DNA from: Mariniblastus sp964414815
GTDB lineage: Bacteria; Planctomycetota; Planctomycetia; Pirellulales; Pirellulaceae
NCBI GenBank assembly: GCA_964414815.1
Contig: CAYPXY010000015.1
Coordinates: 23,198 to 87,197, forward strand
Reading direction: 5' to 3'
DNA length: 64,000 nt
Position numbers and translations under genes: made by a program. Each line of letters begins with the position of its first letter. Position 1 is the first letter of the stretch. The notes beneath the pieces are model-generated. The model was not told where the DNA came from. It ran no database searches and saw only the letters and a list, made by a program, of their open reading frames with translations. Below are positions 1-8,244 of this stretch, piece after piece.

Positions 1-245
1 CCTTCGGCGATCCCTTCAACCTCATCCGCAAGATCAACGTCGAATTTTTGGGTTAAATGCCACTGCTCTTGGGCCAGTGACTCGATCAACGCCGAATCCA
101 GCCGGGCATTCTTCTCTCGCATCAATTTTGTACGAATTTTCACCAATTCTTGAATAGCAGTCCGCCACGATTCACCATGCGCACGCCCCCAGTTTTTCGG
201 GGTCGAACCGGAAGCATATTCGATAATGGGAAATTGAATGTCCAT
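1..245 (-). CDS. Start of a C45-type autoproteolytic acyltransferase/hydrolase (partial)
   Basis: Only the first ~81 codons are present; the gene runs off the left edge. It begins with an ATG at 243-245 on the minus strand. The translation carries GRAHGESWR near residue 20, then an Ile-Arg-Thr-Lys-Leu-Met stretch and a C-terminal DEVEGIAEG. The G-R-x-H-G-E pattern near the N-terminus followed by a Gly-Ile-Ala-Glu-Gly element is the usual opening of peptidase family C45 (acyl-CoA:6-aminopenicillanate acyltransferase-like) proteins. These are Ntn hydrolases that self-cleave before a Cys. The catalytic Cys would lie beyond the window, so the assignment rests on this opening alone. It is divergent from the toxin-antitoxin pair to its right. 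Confidence 0.55.
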   Translation of the reverse strand, partial: MDIQFPIIEYASGSTPKNWGRAHGESWRTAIQELVKIRTKLMREKNARLDSALIESLAQEQWHLTQKFDVDLADEVEGIAE

Positions 246-372
246 GGCAGGCTGGGACAAAGTCGTGGCAAAGATGTTTTACTAAAAAAAGCCAATCACT
301 GCGACAGCTTATAGTTTTAGTTACATTTTATGGCAGGTTTCCATCCGACCGTTCGAGCCTTTGAAAGTCGGG

Positions 373-408
373 TTGTAATTTTGGCAAATCGTGGTATTAT
401 AATACCAC
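373..408 (+). promoter_or_regulatory. Probable promoter with an 18-bp palindromic operator for the toxin-antitoxin pair
   Basis: A perfect 18-bp palindrome, GTGGTATTATAATACCAC, occupies 391-408. It contains a consensus -10 box, TATAAT, at 398-403; TTGTAA at 373-378 could be a -35 at 19-bp spacing. A GGAG ribosome-binding site at 417-420 and a GTG start at 428 follow. An operator covering the -10 box just ahead of a toxin-antitoxin operon is the expected site for self-repression by the HTH antitoxin. The palindrome is seen; the regulatory role is inferred. Confidence 0.6.
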
Positions 409-427
409 AGACACCAGGAGTCGATAG

Positions 428-695
428 GTGTCGTTTGGTTCAATTATATGGGATCTTGAGGACGATCCTGAAGGAAATGTACAACACTGCTTGGAACATG
501 GGAGTCACCCAAGAAGAAGTAGAAGAGGTATTCCAAAACATTATCGACTCGGACATTAGTCTATCCTCTGGTCGACCGGTAGTTTTCGGAGATACAAACG
601 GAGGCCGTCATTTAATGGTGGTTTATGAGGAAGTCAATTCTGACACTGTTTATCCAGTAACCGCGTATGAAGTGCCAAGGAAAAGAGAACGATGA
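428..695 (+). pseudogene. BrnT-like toxin gene interrupted by a one-base frameshift
   Basis: Reading from a GTG at 428 (GGAG at 417-420, spacing 7) gives IIWDLEDDPEGNVQHCLEHG, the usual W-D-x-x-x-D-P-x-x-N...HG opening of BrnT/DUF4258-like toxins. At the GGG of 500-502 the frame must jump by +1. It then continues VTQEEVEEVFQN, SGRPVVFGDT, GRHLMVVYEE and DTVYPVTAYEV to the stop at 693-695. The two halves join exactly at His-Gly|Val-Thr, so the ancestral protein was about 88 residues. An open frame from 330 reads the second half with an unrelated N-terminus and is probably not the real start. The end overlaps the antitoxin start (ATGA). The extra G could be a sequencing error, a true inactivating mutation or, less likely, a +1 recoding site. 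Confidence 0.75.
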
Positions 696-1030
696 AACGG
701 ATCAACCGCGACCGGCTTTTGACGCCGGATGAAGCTGCCAATTACAAATCGATTCGCGCCAAAGTTACGGAAGACCTTCCTGATTTGATTGCTCGACATC
801 ATCAGCGGATGGCTACTTTGGATCAACTGGATGAAGTCCTGGATCAACTCAAGGCCGCGCGTGAGTCCAAGGGACTGAGTCTTGCTGACCTGACGGAACT
901 GACCGGCATGGATCGATCGGCGCTTTCGAAACTCGAAAACGGACAGCGGGGAAACCCAACGGTTGAAACTCTGGTACGTTACGCAGAAGCGGTTGGCAAA
1001 CACCTCGTCGTGTTAGTTACGGATCGATGA
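692..1030 (+). CDS. XRE-family HTH antitoxin
   Basis: A 112-residue protein whose C-terminal half is a Cro/C1-type helix-turn-helix, with LADLTELTGMDRSALSKLEN around residues 62-82 and a recognition-helix S-x-L-S-K-L-E-N-G. The N-terminal half is helical and charged and probably contacts the toxin. The start ATG overlaps the toxin stop codon in an ATGA, which suggests translational coupling and the gene order toxin first, antitoxin second, as in HigBA and related modules. It probably binds the palindrome at 391-408. If the toxin is really dead, this gene persists as an orphan antitoxin. Confidence 0.75.
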   Translation: MKRINRDRLLTPDEAANYKSIRAKVTEDLPDLIARHHQRMATLDQLDEVLDQLKAARESKGLSLADLTELTGMDRSALSKLENGQRGNPTVETLVRYAEAVGKHLVVLVTDR

Positions 1031-1036
1031 AATGTT

Positions 1037-2449
1037 CTAACCATTGACGATTCTTGCCAATTCCTTCAAGCCGGCTTCTGATTCTGGATCGAACTCGGGA
1101 ATGGCAGCATCACTTGGCCAACGCAACGGGCAACGATAATAAATACAATCGCGATACGGTTGCTGATCGGGATAGTCATCGATCAACCGCCGGGTTTCAA
1201 AACTTCCCATTCCCAGATTAATTGCCCACATTCCTGCTGCCAAACGATCCCGATTCCTGCCGTGAATCGCGTTGTGACCCGCAGCCGTAGCGTACAGCGT
1301 GATGCCCTGCTTCAGAATCTTTCCCAACGCCCCACGAAAGGCCGCTGCGACGGTCAAATCGAGAACATAAAGGGTGTGTCGATCAGATCGGTACGGATCA
1401 TCAAGCGTTCCTCGTTCGTCAGGAAACAATTCGAGCGGTCCTGCGAAAGCCATGCCGGCAATCGAATCGTCGACTTCAACCACAAGGCCAAAACCGAAAG
1501 GATCGGCAAACAATTGGTCGAATTTTTTGATGGGAGTCTGTCGCACTGGTTCGTAGACGGCCTCCTGCATCGCAGCGACCCGCTCCCTGAAAAGCGGCCA
1601 GTTGTCAGAGCCGATCAATGTAACACGGCTGTCATGCAGTTTAGGCGGCAAAGCCCCCTGAATGAATCGCAACTCGTCGTTCGGATCGAGTTTTTCGCCG
1701 CGCGAAATCGACAACTTGTGAGAAAGCAGTCTTGCATGGAAGCGATAATTGTTGGCCGGATCGCTGTAGTTTGACTCAATAAAATCGAAACGGTCTGGCG
1801 TTGCGGTGCCGTTGTTGTTCCATACATTGGCAATGGCATCAGCGAGAAACTCAATGTCATGCGAAGTAGAGAGCAGTGGAATTCTAATATCGACAAACGA
1901 CCCGGACGATATTCCGGCCAATACTCTCTGATCTAAAAACAACTCCAACGGATTGTCGTGTCGGCTGTTGAAGTCGATAAAAATCTTATTGCCTTCAACG
2001 GATATAGCTCGTTCCAATTCAGGAACACGAGCGGACCGTGCAGCGATTGCTTCCGCAAGTTTAGTTCCAATGCAATCAAATTCTTCTGGAAACTGTTCGA
2101 TGATGTTCAGAGCAATATAGCTTCGAACATCGGTACGTGGCTTACCTCCATCCATCAGCGAACCGAATTTGTTATCGGCTCCGAAATATCGCGTGATCGC
2201 TTCTCGCAATTCGGTAGTCGTCTCTTCGCTCCACCCATTGCTCCAGCTTTCCGGATGCTGAATCGTGCCGAACAGGGGCGTTGAGTTGTACCCCAGCCCC
2301 ATTCCTGCGCTGACTCCATCAAAAACAGGTTCGGCATCGTCGAACACTAACCAAGGCCCGACCGATCGCAATAGATTCGCTTGGGAAACAAGCACCTTCC
2401 TGCGTTCAACTGGCGACTTGTCCGCAAGCTGTTTCAATTCGACCACCAA
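1037..2449 (-). CDS. Large protein with a GNAT-like C-terminal region
   Basis: A 470-residue protein without signal peptide or membrane segments. The C-terminal third (about 325-440) reads like a GNAT acyltransferase core: a strand pair with SIAGMAFAGPLELF, then LYVLDLTVAAAFRGALGKIL, resembling the 'D-L-x-V-x-x-x-x-R-G-x-G' acetyl-CoA loop, then GMWAINLGMGSFETRR. The N-terminal 320 residues have no domain I recognise. No ATG lies near the start; TTG at 2449 and GTG at 2446 are the candidates, and the upstream sequence is a heptamer array whose AGAAG could serve as a weak Shine-Dalgarno. It converges with the antitoxin gene. The GNAT reading is moderate only. Confidence 0.55.
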   Translation of the reverse strand: MVVELKQLADKSPVERRKVLVSQANLLRSVGPWLVFDDAEPVFDGVSAGMGLGYNSTPLFGTIQHPESWSNGWSEETTTELREAITRYFGADNKFGSLMDGGKPRTDVRSYIALNIIEQFPEEFDCIGTKLAEAIAARSARVPELERAISVEGNKIFIDFNSRHDNPLELFLDQRVLAGISSGSFVDIRIPLLSTSHDIEFLADAIANVWNNNGTATPDRFDFIESNYSDPANNYRFHARLLSHKLSISRGEKLDPNDELRFIQGALPPKLHDSRVTLIGSDNWPLFRERVAAMQEAVYEPVRQTPIKKFDQLFADPFGFGLVVEVDDSIAGMAFAGPLELFPDERGTLDDPYRSDRHTLYVLDLTVAAAFRGALGKILKQGITLYATAAGHNAIHGRNRDRLAAGMWAINLGMGSFETRRLIDDYPDQQPYRDCIYYRCPLRWPSDAAIPEFDPESEAGLKELARIVNG

Positions 2450-2450
2450 C

Positions 2451-2527
2451 TTCTGACTTCTGACTTCTGACTTCTGACTTCTGACTTCTGACTTCTGACT
2501 TCTGACCTCCGACCTCCGACCTCCGAC
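2451..2527 (-). repeat. Array of eleven 7-bp units against a start codon
   Basis: The plus strand shows eight copies of TTCTGAC followed by three of CTCCGAC, exactly 77 bases. In the sense of the downstream (minus-strand) gene this reads (GTCGGAG)3(GTCAGAA)8, ending one base before the start codon. It also begins directly at the stop of the TerB-like gene. A 7-base period is not a multiple of three and such arrays change length easily, so copy number could alter spacing or leader structure. Confidence 0.9.
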
Positions 2528-2869
2528 CTACCCAATCACTTCATTCAAAATCTCTTTAAACTGCTGCGTCGTGAAATCCATTTTGCTTGACGCGCGGGCG
2601 CAAAGCGATTTTTCTTCTTCAGCCAACTCGCCATCAACGGCCATCAGCCGAATCATTTCTTTCAGCAGCAAGACTCGACTGGCATGAGATTGAGGAACCT
2701 GAATTTCGATTCCGGCTTCTCCAATTCCAGCCACGATCGTTTCGAGCTCATCGTTCGGGATTCCCCAACGATTCGCTCGGTCGATCAGAAATCGGATTTC
2801 TTCCTCCGTGAATTTCTGATCGGCAGCAGCCAGATTGACCAGATTGGTAAACAGCTCAATTTTTTCCAT
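2528..2869 (-). CDS. TerB-like small protein
   Basis: A 113-residue all-helical acidic protein. It has the TerB/DjlA-N layout: an N-terminal helix with ADQKFTEEEIRFL (acidic loop), and a second half with LMAVDGELAEEEKSL, the repeated 'A-x-D-G-x-x-x-x-E-E' metal-binding-like pattern. Family members bind divalent metal ions and are linked to tellurite resistance or stress operons; a specific role cannot be read from the sequence. It starts at an ATG at 2867-2869 and lies just upstream of the GNAT-like gene on the same strand, separated only by the heptamer array. Confidence 0.7.
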   Translation of the reverse strand: MEKIELFTNLVNLAAADQKFTEEEIRFLIDRANRWGIPNDELETIVAGIGEAGIEIQVPQSHASRVLLLKEMIRLMAVDGELAEEEKSLCARASSKMDFTTQQFKEILNEVIG

Positions 2870-2997
2870 GACAGCGACATTCGACTGGAGAGAAAGTTGG
2901 GAACGGTTACCAACATTTTAATGGTCAATCGGCTCTTTCAACAATCGGGCTTCCTCTGCTGAGCTTTGGAAGCAACTCAGAATCAATCCCAAGTTAG

Positions 2998-4911
2998 TTA
3001 CCGTTTATTAGAGTCCTTTGTAAATAAGCCTCCTTCGGCCATCAGATAGGTTTCCATATCATAAACCTGTCCCGATACGAACTCAACCTGGCTTTTCAAG
3101 GTGATGGCAATTCGGACGGCCAGATTTTCAGCAAGCTCATCCAACGATTTGACTTCCTCAAGCGACTTTACGGATGGTTGATAGTCACTCATGTCGAACC
3201 CCTGCGACGTCGTTCGACGCTGCCGCTCACGGCTCCAGAGATAGGTGCCAATCCAGATCTGAAATTCAGATTTCCAGGCATAGTACACCAAAAAGGGTTG
3301 CCCCTTTCGCCCGAATTGGTTCATGTAAAACTGGTTCGCTGCGGCAACATCCAGATGACATTCTCGCAGCGGAACTTGATTTTCGTTGAACGATAAAGAC
3401 CGTTCCTTTAATCCGAAAAAAAGAAACTGATCGGTTAAGGCGTAGCCATAGATCATCCAGCCTTTTTTAAACTCCTCAAACTCGATCTGAGGATCTTGAA
3501 GGTTGGGCTTCATTGTTTCATAGAGTTTCCGTAAGCGTTCCTCAGATTGCTTTTCGGTCTCATACCAATAAGAAATGGAATCTTCCGTGACTTCGTCTAC
3601 CGAGGCTCGCCCCCCACGTTTGACCAGCTTTTCAACAATCATTTTATAAACTTCGCGATCCTTGACTCCAACCATCACGAAAAAGTCTCCCCGAGTTTCC
3701 AACGAGGGATCCTCAGAGTTTCTCAACAGCAATTCTGGCAACTTACTATAGGCGACATTGCCAAAAAAGCCAGTCGATCCAGGAATCAATTCTCTAACCA
3801 GATCGATATCAACTTCACGGCGACGCACTTGAGCTACCGCAGCGTCAAAAAAGCCATCGCCTTGAATCGCATCGACCAGTTGCCGGGTCACTTTATAAAT
3901 GCCTTCAGGATCAACATGAGCAAACCAGGCGGAGCGGATGTCCTCTGCCAGCGGAGGAACCCTTTCAATTTCTCGAACGCCTGACAACAATTCCCACACT
4001 CCGGTTCTTGGCAAGGCTTGACGAATATGGAGTCGTCCAGTGATCAAGGGCTTCAAGCCTGTTTCATTGCCAGGGGTCGCTCCGCCGAAATTGACTTTCA
4101 AGATTGCACCGGGAAGTTCATGTAGTCCGGTCGATCTGAATTGTTCTTCGCTGAGGAATCGCAGAAAAGGTCTGGATATCGAAGGATCAACGTAAAGGAT
4201 CAGATCACTTTCATCGACTCCTGACAAGTGACTGGATGACAACCACTTCCGGTTCTGGGCAAGACTTCGCTTGGGCCGAGAATTGGCCCGCAGCGAATCC
4301 CTCATTTGTTTTGCACGCGATTCATCCGGATGAATAAAAATCCAGCCTTCGTGCAGAAACCAGCTTCCAGCATTAAAAGGCAAAGCATGAATGGAATCTG
4401 CATTGTCAAAGCGGTCTTCGGCAGCTTGCTTCAATTCGGGTGTCAGGAAAGCGGTTATCAACTCGCGGAGGCACCGATTTATTTTTGCTGCTTCATCATG
4501 CGGGCACTCAATCGCGGCAATCCAGTCCCGCCCAGCCGTTTTAGCATTCAAAAATAAGTACGATCTGCCCAGTGAAAATTCATTGAAGACGGACTGGAAC
4601 TCTTCGAGGGATTTTCCATTCAGTTGCAGCCCTCGGCTGGCAAGCAACTCCCGGCAATGGTCGCTGTCGAGTTCTTCAACAAATTGGCTCAACAGTTCAT
4701 AATTCCAAAAGTCCAATTTCCTTACTTTGCCCATTAGATTCGAGGCGTCGGCAACTTCCAAAACCACCGCCTGATCGGGTTCCAACCACTCAACCGGATC
4801 AAATTCAGCTTGTAATCCATACGCAAAGCCGACGGAATAGAAGAAGCCAATGAAGCTCCCTGCAACTTTGGTACAAGCGCTATGAAACCATGAAGCTGAG
4901 CCAAGATACAT
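2998..4911 (-). CDS. Secreted planctomycete protein of unknown function
   Basis: About 637 residues from the ATG at 4909-4911; a TTG four codons earlier is possible. The first ~35 residues form a hydrophobic stretch ending in FAYGLQA, consistent with a signal peptide. The rest is soluble, alternating strands and charged helices, with phrases such as PDQAVVLEVADASNL and LPELLLRNSEDPSLETRGDFFVMVG. It resembles the DUF3352-like secreted proteins common in planctomycetes, but no catalytic motif is evident. It lies 180 bp downstream of the MauE-like gene on the same strand and could be read from the same transcript. Confidence 0.6.
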   Translation of the reverse strand: MYLGSASWFHSACTKVAGSFIGFFYSVGFAYGLQAEFDPVEWLEPDQAVVLEVADASNLMGKVRKLDFWNYELLSQFVEELDSDHCRELLASRGLQLNGKSLEEFQSVFNEFSLGRSYLFLNAKTAGRDWIAAIECPHDEAAKINRCLRELITAFLTPELKQAAEDRFDNADSIHALPFNAGSWFLHEGWIFIHPDESRAKQMRDSLRANSRPKRSLAQNRKWLSSSHLSGVDESDLILYVDPSISRPFLRFLSEEQFRSTGLHELPGAILKVNFGGATPGNETGLKPLITGRLHIRQALPRTGVWELLSGVREIERVPPLAEDIRSAWFAHVDPEGIYKVTRQLVDAIQGDGFFDAAVAQVRRREVDIDLVRELIPGSTGFFGNVAYSKLPELLLRNSEDPSLETRGDFFVMVGVKDREVYKMIVEKLVKRGGRASVDEVTEDSISYWYETEKQSEERLRKLYETMKPNLQDPQIEFEEFKKGWMIYGYALTDQFLFFGLKERSLSFNENQVPLRECHLDVAAANQFYMNQFGRKGQPFLVYYAWKSEFQIWIGTYLWSRERQRRTTSQGFDMSDYQPSVKSLEEVKSLDELAENLAVRIAITLKSQVEFVSGQVYDMETYLMAEGGLFTKDSNKR

Positions 4912-5090
4912 TGCTGTGTCCAATCGTCGAAATCCGAGAAGGTAAACGAAAAAATGCCTAGTGCAGCGTCCAGTCTTAATTTTGGGGTAGAGACTGCCTT
5001 AACGCTGCCCAATCAAAACTAGTTGCGGAAACACCAACCCCAATCTTTGTGTCGACGCTGCATAAGTTGTAGCCGAAACCGACCTAGTCT

Positions 5091-5525
5091 TTACCCAATT
5101 GCCGCCGTTGCCCAATCGCCATTTTTTCGGTCTATCCAAACCAGAGCGGCACAAATTCCCGCTAATGCCAAAGGAATCGCAATCGTTAGAGGACCGATCG
5201 TCTGACTAAACGAGCCAAAACAACCACAGTCCGTCCGAATACCTCGAAGAAACACAGAGATTTGAGCTAAACCACAAACAGTGAAGTAGAGAAAGCACAA
5301 TTTCAGAGTCGTCCTTGGCCAAAGGCTTGCCAGCAATGCGGTTCCAAGCACTGATTCAATTGCCATGGCCCAAGGCAATAAGATTGAGGAAACACCAAAC
5401 TCAAAAATTTGGTAACGAAGGAAGCTGCCCAGAAACATGAAAGGATTGTTGAAATGAGCCATGCTTGCGAAAACAAGCACTAACCCGATAAAAATCCTAA
5501 GCAACAATGAGACAAGATTTGTCAT
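5091..5525 (-). CDS. MauE/DoxX-like four-helix membrane protein
   Basis: A 144-residue protein with four predicted membrane helices and the sequence GIRTDCGCFGSF (about residues 96-107). The D-C-G-C-F-G motif in a DoxX-like four-helix protein is the signature of the MauE/methylamine-utilisation type, members of which support disulfide formation in exported proteins (MauE is needed for the disulfide-rich small subunit of methylamine dehydrogenase). Its ATG overlaps the stop of the upstream C39/rhodanese gene (ATGA), so the two are translationally coupled. With the six-cysteine peptide upstream, a role in oxidative maturation is a reasonable inference. Confidence 0.75.
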   Translation of the reverse strand: MTNLVSLLLRIFIGLVLVFASMAHFNNPFMFLGSFLRYQIFEFGVSSILLPWAMAIESVLGTALLASLWPRTTLKLCFLYFTVCGLAQISVFLRGIRTDCGCFGSFSQTIGPLTIAIPLALAGICAALVWIDRKNGDWATAAIG

Positions 5526-7654
5526 TTTATAAAACGGTCCAGCTGATTCGTTTCAAATTCCTGGAAAGAATCCATTTTGATATAACCGTGATATCCCGGT
5601 CGATATACCGATACATCCTTGAATCCGAGTAGTTCAAGGCGTTTTGCGATTTGGTCCGCCCACAAGCAATGCGAATTCATGCAGTAAACGACTGTCGGAA
5701 ATTCTTTGTTCAAATTTGCAGTAACCGTTACAAATTCCCCAAGGCGACAGTTGATCGGCAAGTTGATCGCATCGCCAATTTTGCCGTGAGAAAAATCCGA
5801 TGGCTTTCGGGCATCAATCAATTGAACGTTTGTAGTTGACAATCGATCTCGATCATTGTGTACACGAACAGATTCTGTCGAAAATACTGACTTTGCAGCA
5901 GCTAAGCGAACTGCATCAGGATTGTTCAAATAACTAAACTCGCTGGCAAAGCTCCAGGTAACTCCGATCACTAAAGATAAAACCAACAAGATCAATGAAT
6001 TAACCCCGAATCTGTCTCGCTTGAACGCAGAAAATCGGCCAAAACCGATCAACAGCACCAATAACAGTCCGATCGGCATTGCTTGTCGTAATCGTGATCG
6101 CATCCCAAATCCATTTGATCTCCCTAATTTGTCTTCCCGTGATACGAGAATGGCAACAGCGTCCCAATAAGTCATCAGCTCGGCGGGAGAAATCTCCATC
6201 CGATCATTAGGCAAATCAACGATCACAACATTTCCATTGTCTGCAAATCCATCACACACGATCCAATGCCCGCCGGCTCCGTCTGCATTCTTGAAGTGAA
6301 GAATGGCTGGACCATCAAACCGTCGCAATAGATCTATGGAGGCATTCGATACGGCTTCCGCTGACAATCCGAAGTCCTTGGCGGCGCGCTTCAAATCAGG
6401 AATCGAACTACCGTACCGCGAAGTAAAATATTTGTTAGCAACAATCTCATTCAATGGAATCCGAATACCACATCGGGCAGCACACCACGCAAGTGAATAG
6501 ACTCCACAGTGAGTTGAAGAAGCCGATGAGTTAAGATAAGGTTTTCGGACAAAACCTGAGTTTGTTTGATCGATGGAAATCGGTGGTCGGTCGGTCTGAT
6601 CTTTCAATTCGCGTTCGATCAGCCCTTCTGCTTCTGGATCAATCGGCGTGCAAATTTCATCGTTGACCAGCACATAAAAAGGACTCGCATCTCCTTCCTT
6701 TTGCACCTTCACACCATCTTCAATATGGAAGGCACTCCACTGTTTCAAGTCTTCAATGGAAATGGGGATCGTTTCCTTCAGCACATAGCGAATACTTTCA
6801 GGATTTGGCACCCGGCCTCCCGAGAATGTCGTGACCTCGCCATGTTCACCAACTGTCACCACACGGTACTCCGAGGTCCAGGTTTTATCCTTGTACGTTT
6901 CCTTGTCGAACCAACCTTGTAGTTTTCCACTACAAAACTGAAACTCAAGTCTCGCAGCCTCATTTTTCAAAACCCGCTCGTGATCACCTTTTCCTTCAAC
7001 GACAACACACGACTGGGCAAAATCAGATGAGTGTATCGAAGTGATGACTCCGTCCGAATGGAACACTCCAAAAAAAACTGAATCAATTAAAATCTCTTCA
7101 AAAATCGCTTGAGTAACCGAAGGCTGAACTGAATTGTAGCTCTTGGCGTAAAGGGCACCGCTCAGCCATAAAGATTTCGGATCAAGTACCGGCGCTGGAA
7201 TCTCGTCCAACGGAAGGGACAATTTCAAATCGACTATCCCCCCTTTCGCCAGTATTACTTCATTTGCCCGATATTGCCTTTCCATCACACTGAATTCATG
7301 CTTGCCATCGGGATGTTGCAAATAGGTAAAAACAGCTTTCCTGGCCGGGATGGTTTCTTTCGGAATTGCAACTCGCGAAAGCTCGTGAATTGTCCAGCTG
7401 TCGTCGTGAGTTTTTTCTCCCCCGTGTCGTGCAGGTTCGTCGTTGTCTTTGACAGCAAGATTCTTTTTCTTTGCACTTTCGCGAACAAAACTCAGAACTT
7501 CAATTTGATTGCCAGTCCGGTCGGGAAAGGCGGTTCTGAGCTGTTGTACCAATTCGATCTTCTCTGACTCCTGGCCCGATACAAATCGAATTGGCACACC
7601 AATGGCCCAACAAAGAAAAAGTCCTAATCGCAGAAATTTGGCAATGTTGCGCAT
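5522..7654 (-). CDS. Membrane protein with C39-like peptidase and rhodanese domains
   Basis: About 710 residues from the ATG at 7652-7654, which gives a normal signal sequence; a GTG at 7712-7714 is possible but overlaps the upstream gene. Residues ~20-370 are an exported region of unknown fold. A C39-like papain-fold domain follows: Cys383 in STHCGVYSL, His463 in GGHWIVCDG and Asp in VVIVDLPNDR. Two membrane helices lie near 525-572. A rhodanese domain comes last with its active Cys658 in VVYCMNSHC. C39 peptidases cleave leader peptides, often after Gly-Gly; rhodaneses handle sulfur. The neighbours are a six-Cys peptide with a Gly4 run and a MauE-like protein. Function as a peptide maturation enzyme is inferred. 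Confidence 0.75.
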   Translation of the reverse strand: MRNIAKFLRLGLFLCWAIGVPIRFVSGQESEKIELVQQLRTAFPDRTGNQIEVLSFVRESAKKKNLAVKDNDEPARHGGEKTHDDSWTIHELSRVAIPKETIPARKAVFTYLQHPDGKHEFSVMERQYRANEVILAKGGIVDLKLSLPLDEIPAPVLDPKSLWLSGALYAKSYNSVQPSVTQAIFEEILIDSVFFGVFHSDGVITSIHSSDFAQSCVVVEGKGDHERVLKNEAARLEFQFCSGKLQGWFDKETYKDKTWTSEYRVVTVGEHGEVTTFSGGRVPNPESIRYVLKETIPISIEDLKQWSAFHIEDGVKVQKEGDASPFYVLVNDEICTPIDPEAEGLIERELKDQTDRPPISIDQTNSGFVRKPYLNSSASSTHCGVYSLAWCAARCGIRIPLNEIVANKYFTSRYGSSIPDLKRAAKDFGLSAEAVSNASIDLLRRFDGPAILHFKNADGAGGHWIVCDGFADNGNVVIVDLPNDRMEISPAELMTYWDAVAILVSREDKLGRSNGFGMRSRLRQAMPIGLLLVLLIGFGRFSAFKRDRFGVNSLILLVLSLVIGVTWSFASEFSYLNNPDAVRLAAAKSVFSTESVRVHNDRDRLSTTNVQLIDARKPSDFSHGKIGDAINLPINCRLGEFVTVTANLNKEFPTVVYCMNSHCLWADQIAKRLELLGFKDVSVYRPGYHGYIKMDSFQEFETNQLDRFIK

Positions 7655-7701
7655 GGCTCCCGTCGCTAAAATCAGTACGAACCTACATGAGTTAAAGGCA
7701 T

Positions 7702-8064
7702 TTACCAATTCCACTCACAATAGGGGATCCAGTTATCATCCTGTCCCGAACCTCCACACCCGAAGTACGAGCAATATTTCGTATTTGTCACAAGGCCATT
7801 TTCGTAGTCAAACCATGCCGAACTGTAATGATACATATACACACTCTCGCATGCCATCGACCCCTCGCATTTTGTTATCGTCCTCGTTTCGGTGTTAATA
7901 TCGCAAGCGAGAGGGGCGGTGCCACCGCCACCGGCAATATCGGTTCGATGAAGCCAGTTTGATGTCGAATCCACTAAAGGGAAAAAGACTGCAACAAAGG
8001 CAAAGCAAAGAAAAGAAAAGAAAAGAAATCCAACATAAGAACAAGTTCGATCATTGATTGACAT
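7702..8064 (-). CDS. Small membrane-anchored six-cysteine protein, possible peptide precursor
   Basis: A 120-residue protein starting at the ATG at 8062-8064, chosen over an in-frame ATG at 8133 because AAGGAG lies seven bases upstream. Residues 11-30 are one hydrophobic helix. A Gly4 run follows at 45-48 (IAGGGGTAPLA), then a 70-residue Tyr/Trp-rich tail with six Cys (54, 66, 72, 98, 103, 116), enough for three disulfides. No family is recognised. The next gene downstream, 48 bp away, encodes a C39-like peptidase, and C39 enzymes typically cut after Gly-Gly, so this may be its substrate, released as a disulfide-rich peptide. Confidence 0.6.
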   Translation of the reverse strand: MSINDRTCSYVGFLFFSFLCFAFVAVFFPLVDSTSNWLHRTDIAGGGGTAPLACDINTETRTITKCEGSMACESVYMYHYSSAWFDYENGLVTNTKYCSYFGCGGSGQDDNWIPYCEWNW

Positions 8065-8244
8065 GATAGTCTCCTTGTGACGGTAAATTGTAACGGAAGT
8101 TACGATGGACTGAAAGTGAATCGACGAATTCACCAGTAGCCGTCATTCTAGCGTTGGAGTCTTTTTTCAAGTAAGAAAAATCACGGTTTCTGAATTTCTC
8201 CAAAAATAATCCCTAAAGCCAAGAATTGCCCAATTCAAGGCCAT

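Noticed and set aside
330..500. Open frame from 330 as the true N-terminus of the toxin
   Set aside because: Its first ~57 residues do not resemble any toxin, whereas the overlapping frame from 428 encodes the expected BrnT-like N-terminus behind a good ribosome-binding site.
2451..2527. Heptamer arrays as CRISPR or coding repeats
   Set aside because: The units are directly adjacent without spacers and lie between a stop and a start codon; the 7-base period gives no sustained protein repeat.
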